This document shows, one piece after another, positions 26,921-35,926 of a DNA stretch of 61,788 bases; the stretch's first letter is position 1; every line of letters starts with the position of its first letter. This DNA comes from an uncultured Prevotellaceae bacterium (GTDB taxonomy: Bacteria; Bacteroidota; Bacteroidia; Bacteroidales; Bacteroidaceae): positions 1 through 61,788 of the forward strand of contig CAMVOK010000020.1 in the NCBI GenBank assembly GCA_947169115.1, written 5' to 3'. The translations under genes were made by a program, and so were the position numbers. The notes under the pieces are model-generated. The model was not told the DNA's origin and did no database searches. It saw only the letters and a list, made by a program, of their open reading frames with translations.

Positions 26921-28264
26921 TTACTTTCTCTTGTTGCGTAACTTGGTAAATTTGTTATCCGACAGGAACCATCCGACAAAGGCCACACCTACGGCAAATT
27001 CGTTTTCCGACTTGTACTTTCCATCGCCAATACGGCGTTTGGTGTAGTCGGCCTTGACGATGATGTTGGGCAGTGGACGATAGTTCAGACCAGCCACCCA
27101 CATCTGGGTTTTCAATCTTGAGTCGGCTCCCTTTAGGTTACTGGCATCCACAACCACTTTCTCCTGGGGATTATAATACTCGAAACGGGCAAAGGGTATG
27201 AGGTCGGGCATCTTAGTATTGTTCACCATACCCTTCAATCTCAAACCAGCCTCAGCTCCATAGCTGACAGCCCGTTCTGCTATGGGAGACAGACGACTAT
27301 AGGGCGACTTGCTGCTCAGTTTGTTGTTCTTGGCCGTCAGCAGACTGCTGTTTCCCACATATCCACTCAACAGGTTGCCTCGGACGACAAAACAGCGATG
27401 CTGGTACTGGGCATCAACCGACCAGATGCGCACGGGCACCGAAAACGAATAGGTATGGGGCTTGTCGCTATTCGAAGCCGCGTTGTGCAAGTAATAAAAC
27501 GAGGCTCCCAGACGCAGACCCGGTATTCCTTTATAATTCACACGCGCGACATACGCGGGAGAAGTGAAGTTATCCACTTCAAAGAAACCCTGCTTACCAC
27601 TGGCCACCCACGTATTGCGGTCGAAACCATTGGCATTCAGTCCGGCAACAACCATAGCCTGATAGTCGAACGAGGCCCATTTGCGACCAAATGTTCCCAT
27701 AATAGACAGACCAGTCTCGTGCCACGTGCTGGGCAGAATGGTTGTTTCCCCCTCGGGACGCACGGTACCAAAAAAGTTTATGGGTTCGTGGTGAGCATTG
27801 GTCAGACCTACGGGCACAATCTGGTGACCGACGCGCACCATGAAATGATTGTTCAGCCGATAGGTCAGGTGGAATTGCTCCAAGGCCACCTCGCCACCCT
27901 TCTCCACCTCAGTCTCATACTCACCGTTCTCGGTGTTCTCTATCTCGTAGGCCGTACCTGTTCCGCCTGCTTCAAACTCAACCTCCACACCCAAGTTCCA
28001 ATGCTTATTAAATTTATAGTCACCAGCCAGCACAAAACGCGGAATAGAGATGGTGTTGCGCTTAAAGTCACTATTGCCTTGCGAGGTTCCGTTGAAACGA
28101 TTGATGCCATAGTTCTTAAACTGAGCCACCATCTCACCGTAGCCTCCCACCCGGTAGCGGTCGTAACTGTCCATCTCCGTACTGTCGTTGTCGTGGTGAG
28201 CCATTACCGACTGTGCCGACATCAGAGATGAAAGCATAATAAATAAAAGTGTACTTCTTTTCAT
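26921..28264 (-). CDS. Porin-like outer-membrane protein, first gene of the iron operon
   Basis: A 447-residue barrel with signal peptide MKRSTLLFIMLSSLMSAQSVMA followed by a His/Asp-rich segment (HHDNDSTEMD) that could bind metal. Barrel strands such as VGGYGEMVAQFKNYG, HWNLGVEVEFEAGG, HFMVRVGHQIVPVGLTNAHH and the C-terminal FAVGVAFVGW are clear. It ends in a short basic tail (KFTKLRNKRK). A good promoter lies 40-70 bp upstream. As the first gene it may give the substrate route through the outer membrane for the imelysin system. Confidence 0.8.
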   Translation of the reverse strand: MKRSTLLFIMLSSLMSAQSVMAHHDNDSTEMDSYDRYRVGGYGEMVAQFKNYGINRFNGTSQGNSDFKRNTISIPRFVLAGDYKFNKHWNLGVEVEFEAGGTGTAYEIENTENGEYETEVEKGGEVALEQFHLTYRLNNHFMVRVGHQIVPVGLTNAHHEPINFFGTVRPEGETTILPSTWHETGLSIMGTFGRKWASFDYQAMVVAGLNANGFDRNTWVASGKQGFFEVDNFTSPAYVARVNYKGIPGLRLGASFYYLHNAASNSDKPHTYSFSVPVRIWSVDAQYQHRCFVVRGNLLSGYVGNSSLLTAKNNKLSSKSPYSRLSPIAERAVSYGAEAGLRLKGMVNNTKMPDLIPFARFEYYNPQEKVVVDASNLKGADSRLKTQMWVAGLNYRPLPNIIVKADYTKRRIGDGKYKSENEFAVGVAFVGWFLSDNKFTKLRNKRK

Positions 28265-28300
28265 ATTTATGTGTTTACTTAATTCATGTTAAACCGAGTG

Positions 28301-28331
28301 CAAAATTACGGGCATTCACTGGATTCTGCAA
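28301..28331 (-). promoter_or_regulatory. Promoter of the iron/heme operon
   Basis: Minus strand: TTG (28331-28329), 20 nt, TAATTTTG (28308-28301). It drives eight genes with gaps of no more than about 65 bp down to 18359. Confidence 0.65.
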
Positions 28332-28384
28332 TACCCAAAATTTGTGAAATTGATACCCCCTACAACCTTTTGTTGTACTTAAAA

Positions 28385-28415
28385 TTGGTTAAAAGAGTGC
28401 TTTTTTGTACTTTTG
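28385..28415 (+). promoter_or_regulatory. Promoter of the hemerythrin-LuxR/NhaD unit
   Basis: TTG at 28385-28387, 20 nt, then TACTTTTG at 28408-28415. It is divergent from the iron operon promoter, with about 55 bp between the two -33 elements. Confidence 0.65.
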
Positions 28416-28459
28416 CGGAAATAAATAGTAAATCGTAGATTGTCAAATAGAAAATAGAG

Positions 28460-29428
28460 ATGACCGGGAGATACCACGAAACAGATCCTATGAGCGATGT
28501 CATCAGCGATGACTACCGCATGTTACAGATGATAAGTCGGTTCGGCATAACACTGGGCTTCGGCGACCAGACGGTGGCAGAGACATGCAAGAAAGCCAAC
28601 GTTGACACACAGACGTTCCTCACCGTAGTAAACTTCCTCACCGACACCAACCACGCTCACATTACTGAAATGGTGGAACGCATAGACCTACCTACTATGC
28701 TCCGCTATCTCAGAAATTCGCACAATTATTTTATCGACTACCGACTGCCACAAATTCGTCGTAAACTCCTTCAGGCCATCGACATGCACTCACAGATAGC
28801 CATGCTTATCCTGAAATTCTACGATGAGTACATGGCCGAGGTCACTCGCCACATGGAGTACGAGAATACCCACGTCCATCCCTATGTGGAGGAGCTACTT
28901 CAGGGACGCAGGGGACAACAACGGCTCTCCGACATTACCAGCCAACACGAGGGCAGCCACTCGAGTATCGACCGCAGTCTGACAGAACTGAAAGGCATCA
29001 TCATCAAGTATTATCCGTCGGACCAGAATGCCGCGCTGCTCAGCGATGTCCTGATGGACATCTATATGGTAGAAGAAGACTTCCTGAACCACTGTCACAT
29101 GGAAGATACCTTGTTCTGTCAAGCTGTACAGCAACTGGAAAAAAGTCCCCTCCTAAGTTCTCCCAAAGAGGAGGAATCCACCCTTATCCCTTCTCCCGTG
29201 GGGGGAGACGGAGAAGGAATGCTGAGCGACCGTGAGCGCGAAGTCATCCGCCTCGTGGCTATGGGACTTTCGAACAAGGAAATTGCCGAGAAGATGTTTA
29301 TTGCCGTAAACACCGTCATGACCCACCGGCGCAACATCTCCCGAAAGCTTGACATCCATGCCACGGCAGGACTTACCATCTATGCCATCGTAAATGGCAT
29401 TATCAATGTAGAAGACGTGAAACTATAA
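28460..29428 (+). CDS. Hemerythrin-like sensor fused to a LuxR-type DNA-binding domain
   Basis: A 322-residue regulator. Residues 15-65 resemble the ScdA/RIC N-terminal domain, but the usual CC pair is replaced (GITLGFGDQTVAETC). Residues 80-225 look like a hemerythrin-type four-helix bundle with His/Glu positions in NSHNYFIDYRLP, EYENTHVHPYVEE, QHEGSHSS and FLNHCHMEDTLF. Residues 255-315 form a LuxR HTH (LSDREREVIRLVAMGLSNKEIA, NTVMTHRRNISRKLDIH). It probably senses oxygen, nitric oxide or iron through a di-iron site and regulates the divergent iron operon. The linker (about 229-253) is encoded by palindromic CTCCC/GGGAG repeats (29146-29217). Confidence 0.8.
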   Translation: MTGRYHETDPMSDVISDDYRMLQMISRFGITLGFGDQTVAETCKKANVDTQTFLTVVNFLTDTNHAHITEMVERIDLPTMLRYLRNSHNYFIDYRLPQIRRKLLQAIDMHSQIAMLILKFYDEYMAEVTRHMEYENTHVHPYVEELLQGRRGQQRLSDITSQHEGSHSSIDRSLTELKGIIIKYYPSDQNAALLSDVLMDIYMVEEDFLNHCHMEDTLFCQAVQQLEKSPLLSSPKEEESTLIPSPVGGDGEGMLSDREREVIRLVAMGLSNKEIAEKMFIAVNTVMTHRRNISRKLDIHATAGLTIYAIVNGIINVEDVKL

Positions 29429-29457
29429 GAATAATATAAAGATAAAAAGTATTAATC

Positions 29458-30750
29458 ATGGAACACCTCATTCCCGAATGGATGCTCATCCCCTTTGTGG
29501 TGCAACTGTTGTGCATTGCCATCCTGCCTTTGACACGCCTGGGCGAATGGTGGGAACACAACCTACACAAACTACTTGTTTCCCTGCTCTTGGGCGTACC
29601 CGTTGGCGTATGGTTGATAGCCAATGGCATGTCGCACGATTTGGAACACCAGATGATTTATGACTACGTGCCCTTCATTCTCCTGTTGATGGCCCTGTTT
29701 GTAACCACTGGCGGTATCTGCATCAAAGGTGACTTGAAAGCAACCCCCACGACCAACACTATCATTATGGCCATCGGTTGGGTACTGGCCTCGTTTATGG
29801 GAACCACAGGTGCTGCCATGCTGCTCATACGGTTGCTACTGCAAACCATCAGTCAACGCAAGTACACAACGCATACCGTCATGTTCTTCATCGCCATCGT
29901 CGCTAATTGCGGCGGTGTGCTCACCCCTCTGGGCGATCCCCCACTCTTCTTGCTTTTCCAGAAAGGTGCCCCCTTCGGATGGTTTATGTCGATGTTACCC
30001 GAATGGGGGGCAACAGGCTTGGCACTGCTCGCCACCTACTGGGTGACAGACAGCTACTATTACAAAAAAGAGCCCCATGAGCATCTGGCAGCCGACGAGA
30101 CAGAACAGGCTGCGGTTACTGCTACTGGACTTATCAATATCTTTTGGCTCCTTTGCGTAATTGCAAGCACCATGTTCATCAACTCCACTTACATCCATCA
30201 GATAGGAGCCGAAGGAGCCCCCTGGTATTTGAAACTATTGCGCGAATGGGTGTTCATACTGATTATCATCGCCTCGATGGCTACTACGAAACGTAAGGTG
30301 CGTACAGACAACAACTTCTCGTGGACACCCATCTTGGAGGTGGTCTGTGTCTTCTGCGGCATCTTCGCCACCATGACACCTGCCCTGATGTATCTGCGTC
30401 AGAACCCGCTTCCCATAACCGAACCCTGGCAGTTCGTCTATACTACCGGCTTACTTTCAGCCTTCCTCGATAACGCCCCCACAGCCATGGTCTTCCACGC
30501 CACTGCCACCACCCTGCCCATAACAGGTGCTGCAGTAGCTGGCATCAGCGAGGTGTTGATGCGTGCCATTTGCATGGGAGCCGTATTCTTCGGTGCCCTC
30601 ACCTACATCGGTAACGGTCCCAACTTCATGGTGAAGAGCATCGCTGAGGAGGGTGGTATCAGAATGCCCTCCTTCTTCAGCTACATGCTGAAGTTCTCGC
30701 TTATCATCTGCCTACCTATCTACATCATCGTACAGCTGATATTCATTTAA
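29458..30750 (+). CDS. nhaD: NhaD-type sodium:proton antiporter
   Basis: A 430-residue polytopic inner-membrane protein of the ion-transporter superfamily with about 11-12 helices. Features typical of NhaD are the conserved blocks MALFVTTGGICIKGDL, SFMGTTGAAMLLIRLLLQ, NCGGVLTPLGDPPLFLLF and SAFLDNAPTAMVFHATA near the end. It exchanges Na+ or Li+ for protons and supports pH and salt balance. It starts 29 bp after the hemerythrin-LuxR gene and is probably co-transcribed with it. CTTTTAA/CTTTTCT heptamers occupy the following gap. Confidence 0.85.
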   Translation: MEHLIPEWMLIPFVVQLLCIAILPLTRLGEWWEHNLHKLLVSLLLGVPVGVWLIANGMSHDLEHQMIYDYVPFILLLMALFVTTGGICIKGDLKATPTTNTIIMAIGWVLASFMGTTGAAMLLIRLLLQTISQRKYTTHTVMFFIAIVANCGGVLTPLGDPPLFLLFQKGAPFGWFMSMLPEWGATGLALLATYWVTDSYYYKKEPHEHLAADETEQAAVTATGLINIFWLLCVIASTMFINSTYIHQIGAEGAPWYLKLLREWVFILIIIASMATTKRKVRTDNNFSWTPILEVVCVFCGIFATMTPALMYLRQNPLPITEPWQFVYTTGLLSAFLDNAPTAMVFHATATTLPITGAAVAGISEVLMRAICMGAVFFGALTYIGNGPNFMVKSIAEEGGIRMPSFFSYMLKFSLIICLPIYIIVQLIFI

Positions 30751-30857
30751 TGATTATAAGGAACATTTAATTTTTCTCTTTTCTCTTTTAACTTTTAATT
30801 TTTAATTTTTCTCTTTTAACTTTTCTCTTTTTTCTCCCTTCCCCCTTCTCCCTAACT

Positions 30858-33800
30858 ATGAAAAAAACATTTAGCATCCTACTCCTTAGTTTATGGATAA
30901 GCCTGGGCATACAGGCACAAAGTCGCCTCTATCCTCACCTCTTCGACCTCTCAGAGGTGACATTGGGCGACGGAGTATTCCAGAGTGCCATGACACTGAA
31001 TGCCGACGTACTGATGCAATACGACGTGGATCGCCTCTTGACCCCCTTCGTACGGCAGGCTGGCATCGACCCCACATGGGAAACCCTGCACCCCAACTTC
31101 CCGAACTGGGGCAGTGGCTCGTTCCGACTCGACGGACACGTGGGCGGACACTACCTGTCAGCACTGGCATTGGGCTATGCCGCCACTGGCGACACACGTC
31201 TCAAGGAACGCATGGAATATATGCTTGACGTACTGGAACGCTGCCAGAAACATTTCGATACAAACACACAAGGACTGTATGGCTTCATCGGTGGCTACCC
31301 CAATAACGGACTGTGGACAACGCTCTATAGCGGAAGTCTCGACACCTTCAACAATTGCCGTGGCGATGTGCCTTTCTACGTACAGCACAAGGTCATGGCC
31401 GGTTTGCGCGATGCCTACGTCTATGGAGGCAGCGAACGGGCCAAAGAAATGTTCCTGAAGATATGCGACTGGTCCATTGCCTTGGTGGCAAAATTCAACG
31501 ACTCGCAGATGCAGAGCATTCTGGACACGGAACATGGTGGGGTAAATGAGACGTTAGCCGATGCCTATCTGCTTTCGGGCGACAAGAAATACCTGACTGC
31601 CGCCAAACGCTACAGCCACCAAACCATGGTTAATGGTCTGCAAACCCTTTCTACTACGTTCCTCGACAACCGACATGCCAATACCCAGGTGCCCAAATAC
31701 ATTGGATTTGAACGCATACAGCAAGTTGACCCTTCAACGTCGAATGCCCAGAATTACAAAACCGCTGCATGGAACTTCTGGCGCGATGTGGTGCAGAACC
31801 GAACGGTATGCATCGGCGGAAACTCGGTTGACGAACACTTCCTGGCTGCAGCCAACTGCAACCGCTATATTACCAACCCCAATGGCCCCGAAAGTTGTAA
31901 CACCAACAACATGCTGAAACTGACCGAGGACCTCTTTGCCGACGATATGGGCAACGCCCAGTTGGCCGACTTCTACGAACGGGCCATGCTCAACCATATC
32001 CTTTCGACACAGCACCCCACGACAGGCGGCTACGTCTATTTCACCTCCCTGCGTCCCCAGCACTATCGCATGTACAGCCAGGTGAACCAAGGCATGTGGT
32101 GCTGCGTAGGAACCGGCATGGAAAATCACTCGAAGTACGGAGAGTTCATCTATGCCCACCAAGGCGATACACTCTTCGTGAACCTCTTCGTTGACAGCGA
32201 ACTCAAGAGCGAACAATTCGGCATCCGACAGACCACACGTTTCCCCTACGAACAGAAGTCTGTGCTCACGGTCACCAAGGCCGGCAATTTTTGTCTGGCC
32301 ATCCGTCGCCCACAATGGGCTACGGGCAAGACCAGTGCCTACGAATTCACACGTAAGTCATGGAAAGAGGGGGAAACCATAGACATCGACCTTCCCATGA
32401 GTCTCAGCTACGAGCAATGTCCCAACCAACCCAACTACATTGCCTTCAAATACGGCCCTGTGCTTTTGGGAGCAAAAACATCCACAGAAAACCTGACGGG
32501 ACAATTTGCCGGCGAAGGCCGCATGGACCATGCCCCCTCACAAGGTGCCCAACTCAGTCTGACGTCGGCTCCCATGCTCATCGGCGAACGCTCGAAGGTG
32601 CTGGAGAACATCTACCCCATCGATGCCGAACGGCTGACCTTTGGCATTCGTCCCACCCTGCTCAACAGCGAACGTTGGCAGGGCATCACGCTGCAACCCT
32701 TCTTCACCATCCACGAAGCCCGTTACATGACTTACTTCCAGCAACTGACCCAGTCGGAATGGGAGGCCATCCGCGAAGAGGTGGAGGCCGAAGAGGCTGC
32801 ACTCATGAAACTGGAAGAACGCACGCTCGACTATATCTCCACAGGCGAACAGCAGAGCGATGCCGGACATGGTCGTACGGGTACCTTTGAGACTGGTAAC
32901 TACAACGGAGAATACTACATCGATGCCCTGCGCGGCAACTGGTTCCAATATGAACTGGAGACCCGTGGCGTAACGGACAGAGTGTCACTTATGGTGCGAT
33001 ACACTGGGGTTGATAAAGGCCGCACATGCACCATCTCCATCGACGGAAAAACCCTGCGCGAAGTCTCCATATCAGGCACTCCAGCCTCGTTCTACAACGT
33101 GGAATACCCCATTCCATCGGCCATGCTACGAAAGGCTGACGGAACTCCCAAGGACACCATCCGCGTTCGCTTCATCGCCTCGGGCACCTCACCCACACCT
33201 GGTGTCTATTACATCCGACTGCTGAAAGACTATGAAGAGGCCAAGCACTATACCTTCGTGCCACAGCACTGGATAAGTGCCGACGCCAACCGTGTGAACA
33301 GCGTCACATATACAGCTGACGGAAGAATACAAGTGAACGGAAAGATAGGCTCCAACAACATTGCCCTGCAGCTCGATACCCGCCAGAGCGACAGTACCTA
33401 TGTCCGTCCCGACCAGAACCTGCTGCTCATACGTGGAACACAACTGCGCATCGGTACGGGCCTGGCCTACCTCTGGTGGTTCAACGGATGCAACAAAGCA
33501 TCTCAGGTTGCTCCCACCTACACCTATCATGCCACAGGAGCCGCCAACCCCTTCTACTTCATTTGGGATGTGACCAAAAGCGGCCTCACCGACTACTGGA
33601 CAGCCAACGACGATGGACAGATACCCATCTCCTCCAACGGCAAACAGATGATTACCTGCTTCGGACTGACAGCCGCCGCCAACGCTTCGGGAACGGCCTA
33701 CATCGACGATATTGCCTTCTACACGGCTCAAGAAGCAGTTGACAAGTACCCCGAACTCTCCAAGAAGTTGGGCACAACACCAACTGCCATCGTTGCCCCG

Positions 33801-33908
33801 TCAGATGTCAACCGTCAATCAGAAAACGTTTATGACTTGGGCGGACGACCTGTCGGACAAGGGCATCGGGGCATATACGTTGCCAGTAACAAAAAACACA
33901 TTCGGTGA
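30858..33908 (+). CDS. Glycoside hydrolase family 127-type beta-L-arabinofuranosidase, multidomain
   Basis: A 1016-residue exported enzyme (signal peptide MKKTFSILLLSLWISLGIQAQ). The N-terminal (alpha/alpha)6 barrel (about 30-440) has GHVGGHYLSALALGYAATGD, the Zn/catalytic segment GPESCNTNNMLKL and MWCCVGTGMENHSKYGEF, matching the Glu and Cys cluster of GH127/146. A beta-sandwich and a DUF4986-like region follow, then a galactose-binding-like domain (about 675-770, TGNYNGEYYIDALRGNWFQY) and a further C-terminal domain. It ends with a sorting-type tail (NVYDLGGRPVGQGHRGIYV) also seen in the BspA fragment, implying type IX-like export. The stop overlaps the next GTG start. Confidence 0.88.
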   Translation: MKKTFSILLLSLWISLGIQAQSRLYPHLFDLSEVTLGDGVFQSAMTLNADVLMQYDVDRLLTPFVRQAGIDPTWETLHPNFPNWGSGSFRLDGHVGGHYLSALALGYAATGDTRLKERMEYMLDVLERCQKHFDTNTQGLYGFIGGYPNNGLWTTLYSGSLDTFNNCRGDVPFYVQHKVMAGLRDAYVYGGSERAKEMFLKICDWSIALVAKFNDSQMQSILDTEHGGVNETLADAYLLSGDKKYLTAAKRYSHQTMVNGLQTLSTTFLDNRHANTQVPKYIGFERIQQVDPSTSNAQNYKTAAWNFWRDVVQNRTVCIGGNSVDEHFLAAANCNRYITNPNGPESCNTNNMLKLTEDLFADDMGNAQLADFYERAMLNHILSTQHPTTGGYVYFTSLRPQHYRMYSQVNQGMWCCVGTGMENHSKYGEFIYAHQGDTLFVNLFVDSELKSEQFGIRQTTRFPYEQKSVLTVTKAGNFCLAIRRPQWATGKTSAYEFTRKSWKEGETIDIDLPMSLSYEQCPNQPNYIAFKYGPVLLGAKTSTENLTGQFAGEGRMDHAPSQGAQLSLTSAPMLIGERSKVLENIYPIDAERLTFGIRPTLLNSERWQGITLQPFFTIHEARYMTYFQQLTQSEWEAIREEVEAEEAALMKLEERTLDYISTGEQQSDAGHGRTGTFETGNYNGEYYIDALRGNWFQYELETRGVTDRVSLMVRYTGVDKGRTCTISIDGKTLREVSISGTPASFYNVEYPIPSAMLRKADGTPKDTIRVRFIASGTSPTPGVYYIRLLKDYEEAKHYTFVPQHWISADANRVNSVTYTADGRIQVNGKIGSNNIALQLDTRQSDSTYVRPDQNLLLIRGTQLRIGTGLAYLWWFNGCNKASQVAPTYTYHATGAANPFYFIWDVTKSGLTDYWTANDDGQIPISSNGKQMITCFGLTAAANASGTAYIDDIAFYTAQEAVDKYPELSKKLGTTPTAIVAPSDVNRQSENVYDLGGRPVGQGHRGIYVASNKKHIR

Positions 33909-35227
33909 CCAACGAAGACTACATCCTCGCCCATCGCTCCGACGATGTGCGTCGTCTGGCACTGACAAAGGCTCCCGACGGCATAGACCATCGGTGGTGC
34001 CTCCAGCAAATCGAGGGCTGGCAACTCGCCCAACGCAAACTTCCCCAATGGGCACAAACCGAAGGACTATGGTATCCACCGCGTCTTTCCATGGAACAAT
34101 GTTCCAGCGAAGACACAGCCCTGTACAAACGGGAGGTCATAGAACGTCTCATACCTGAGACTGAGCGTACCGCCATGGCCGACCTCACGGGTGGTCTCGG
34201 TGTCGATTTCTCCTATCTCGTCCCCCTCTTTCGCGAAGCCACTTACGTAGAGATACTACCTGAACTGCGCAAACTGGCAGAACACAATCTTCCACTACTC
34301 GGACTTCCCAACGCCACGATTTCCGAACCTGATAATTCTTCATTCTGCACTCTTCATTCTTCATTCCTATTTATCGACCCCGCCCGTCGCGACACAGCTG
34401 GACGCAAGACCGTTGACATAGAAGACTGCACTCCCAACCTGCTCGAACTGCAAGACCAACTGCTTGCCAACGCCCAGTGGGTGATGGTGAAGCTTTCCCC
34501 CATGCTCGACATATCCCAAGCCCTACGAAAACTGAAAAACGTCAGTGAGATACATGTCGTAAGCCTCCACGGCGAATGCAAGGAACTCCTCTTCGTATTG
34601 AGTCACGACGTTCCTCAGTCCTCCACCATCTACTGCGTAAACCTCGGGACGGATGAGGATGTTATGACCTCCCCCTACCCCCTCCCAAGGAGGGGGCATG
34701 AGCCACCTCAAGGTAATAGTTGCAAGAAAAAAGACAGCAAAGGGGATAATCCCCCCTCCTTGGGAGGGGCTAGGGAGAGGTTCCTCTCTCAAGGTTATAA
34801 TTGTGAGGAAAAAGACGGCAAAGTGGTTCATGCCCCCTCCTTGGGAGGAGCTAGGGGAAGGTTTCTCTATGAACCCAACACTTCCATCCTGAAGGCAGGT
34901 ATGCAAGACCTACTCTGCGAACGCTACGGCGTTCAGAAACTCCACCCTATGAGCCACCTTTTCGTCGGCCCCAACTTCATCCCCCACTTCCCCGGTCGCC
35001 GCTTCCGCATCATGGGCATGAGTGACTTCGGAAAGAAAAACCTCAAAGCCCTCATTGGTGACCTCCATCAGGCCAACCTCACCATCCGCAACTTCCCCAC
35101 AAACGTCGCCACTCTGCGTCGCCAACTCAAACTTGCCGAGGGAGGCAACGACTACCTCTTTGCCACCACACTCGCCGATGGTCAGCGCGTGCTCATCAGG
35201 ACACAACACGCGGAACCGTCGGAATAA
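33905..35227 (+). CDS. THUMP-like/class I SAM-dependent methyltransferase
   Basis: A 440-residue protein with a GTG start inside the GH127 stop (GTGA). The Rossmann core has ADLTGGLGVDFSYLVPLF (motif I, about residue 95), YVEILPELRKLAEHNL and FLFIDPARRDTAGRKTVDIE (motif IV, about 155). The C-terminal THUMP-like domain includes MSHLFVGPNFIPHFPGRRFR and RNFPTNVATLRRQLKLAEGG. Bacteroidales members are annotated as probable RNA methyltransferases. Two repeat insertions are read in frame: TCTTCAT heptamers at 34334-34368 (residues 144-155, just before motif IV), and three palindromic copies at 34666-34866 (residues 254-321). Confidence 0.8.
   Translation: MTNEDYILAHRSDDVRRLALTKAPDGIDHRWCLQQIEGWQLAQRKLPQWAQTEGLWYPPRLSMEQCSSEDTALYKREVIERLIPETERTAMADLTGGLGVDFSYLVPLFREATYVEILPELRKLAEHNLPLLGLPNATISEPDNSSFCTLHSSFLFIDPARRDTAGRKTVDIEDCTPNLLELQDQLLANAQWVMVKLSPMLDISQALRKLKNVSEIHVVSLHGECKELLFVLSHDVPQSSTIYCVNLGTDEDVMTSPYPLPRRGHEPPQGNSCKKKDSKGDNPPSLGGARERFLSQGYNCEEKDGKVVHAPSLGGARGRFLYEPNTSILKAGMQDLLCERYGVQKLHPMSHLFVGPNFIPHFPGRRFRIMGMSDFGKKNLKALIGDLHQANLTIRNFPTNVATLRRQLKLAEGGNDYLFATTLADGQRVLIRTQHAEPSE
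34666..34866 (+). repeat. Three tandem palindromic elements inside the methyltransferase gene
   Basis: CCCCCTACCCCCTCCCAAGG, CCCCTCCTTGGGAGGGGCTA and CCCCTCCTTGGGAGGAGCTA mark three successive copies starting at about 34672, 34751 and 34832. The intervening parts (AAAAAAGACAGCAAAG and AAAAAGACGGCAAAG) are also repeated. The unit is about 80 bp and the whole is read in frame. Confidence 0.85.
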
Positions 35228-35454
35228 ACAGTCCAAACCTCTTTTTTTCTCAACCACAGATTACGCAGATTTCACAGATTTTTCATATAAATATTTTTTA
35301 ATGTGTCATCTTATAATCCGTTGAACTCACCTAATTGTGGTAGCAACTTGTGCAAAAAATATTTGCATGAGTTATGATTATAGACAATCTTATCATCTAC
35401 GGAATTTCCAATATTGAGCACATACGTTTGGATATTGGAGAGATAAAAGGCAAC

Positions 35455-35530
35455 CATCATATTTTGATTGAGGGAATCATCATTCATTGATTGGGCAACC
35501 ATCATAATTTGATTGCTACAGCCATCATAG
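35455..35530. repeat. Second copy of the 23-bp repeat family
   Basis: The minus strand reads TGATGGCTGTAGCAATCAAA, TGATGGTTGCCCAATCAA and TGATTCCCTCAATCAAA in succession, the same half-units as at 8823-9050 in degenerate form. The rest of the 35228-35586 gap is AT-rich and shows no gene. Confidence 0.75.
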
Positions 35531-35569
35531 AAAAGAGGCTGAGCCACTTCATTAAGCGACCCAGCCTCT
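35531..35569 (-). terminator. Intrinsic terminator of the 56-residue gene
   Basis: AGAGGCTG (minus strand, 35569-35562) pairs with CAGCCTCT (35541-35534), followed by four T (35534-35531). Confidence 0.7.
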
Positions 35570-35586
35570 CTATATCGTACCGATGA

Positions 35587-35757
35587 TTAATACATCATCA
35601 TGTTTTGTCCTCGTACCAGTGCTTCACTGGCATCTTTCCATACATTGGGATCAACACCCATGTTGCCTGTTTCGGCATCCGACATGGCCTGCATGAAGGA
35701 TGCACTACTATTCAGTTCTATCACTCTTGAACTCAGTTTTAGATATTTCTTTTTCAT
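35587..35757 (-). CDS. Small conserved-type hypothetical peptide
   Basis: A 56-residue protein from MKKKYLKLSSRVIELNSSAS to GQNMMMY. The frame is open to 35838, but the upstream part is repeat-derived sequence and the KKK-rich start is preferred. The pattern (short basic start, a hydrophobic S/V-I-E/L segment, Asp/Gly-rich end) resembles small Bacteroidales peptides of unknown function often found near surface-protein genes. No membrane helix or double-glycine leader is evident. A terminator follows directly, which supports that it is a real gene. Confidence 0.5.
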   Translation of the reverse strand: MKKKYLKLSSRVIELNSSASFMQAMSDAETGNMGVDPNVWKDASEALVRGQNMMMY

Positions 35758-35926
35758 TGTCTTATTTTTAGGAGTTAAAGGGGAGTTATGCGCTTCGCGC
35801 GGAGTTATAAGGGAGTTCTTGCTTAGGCAAGCCAGCATAGCTGGAGCGAAAGGGACGATACTTTTGTCTATAGAACATTTGACTTTTGCCCCTCCCCCTC
35901 CTTTCAGGGAGGGTCGGGGTAGGCTT

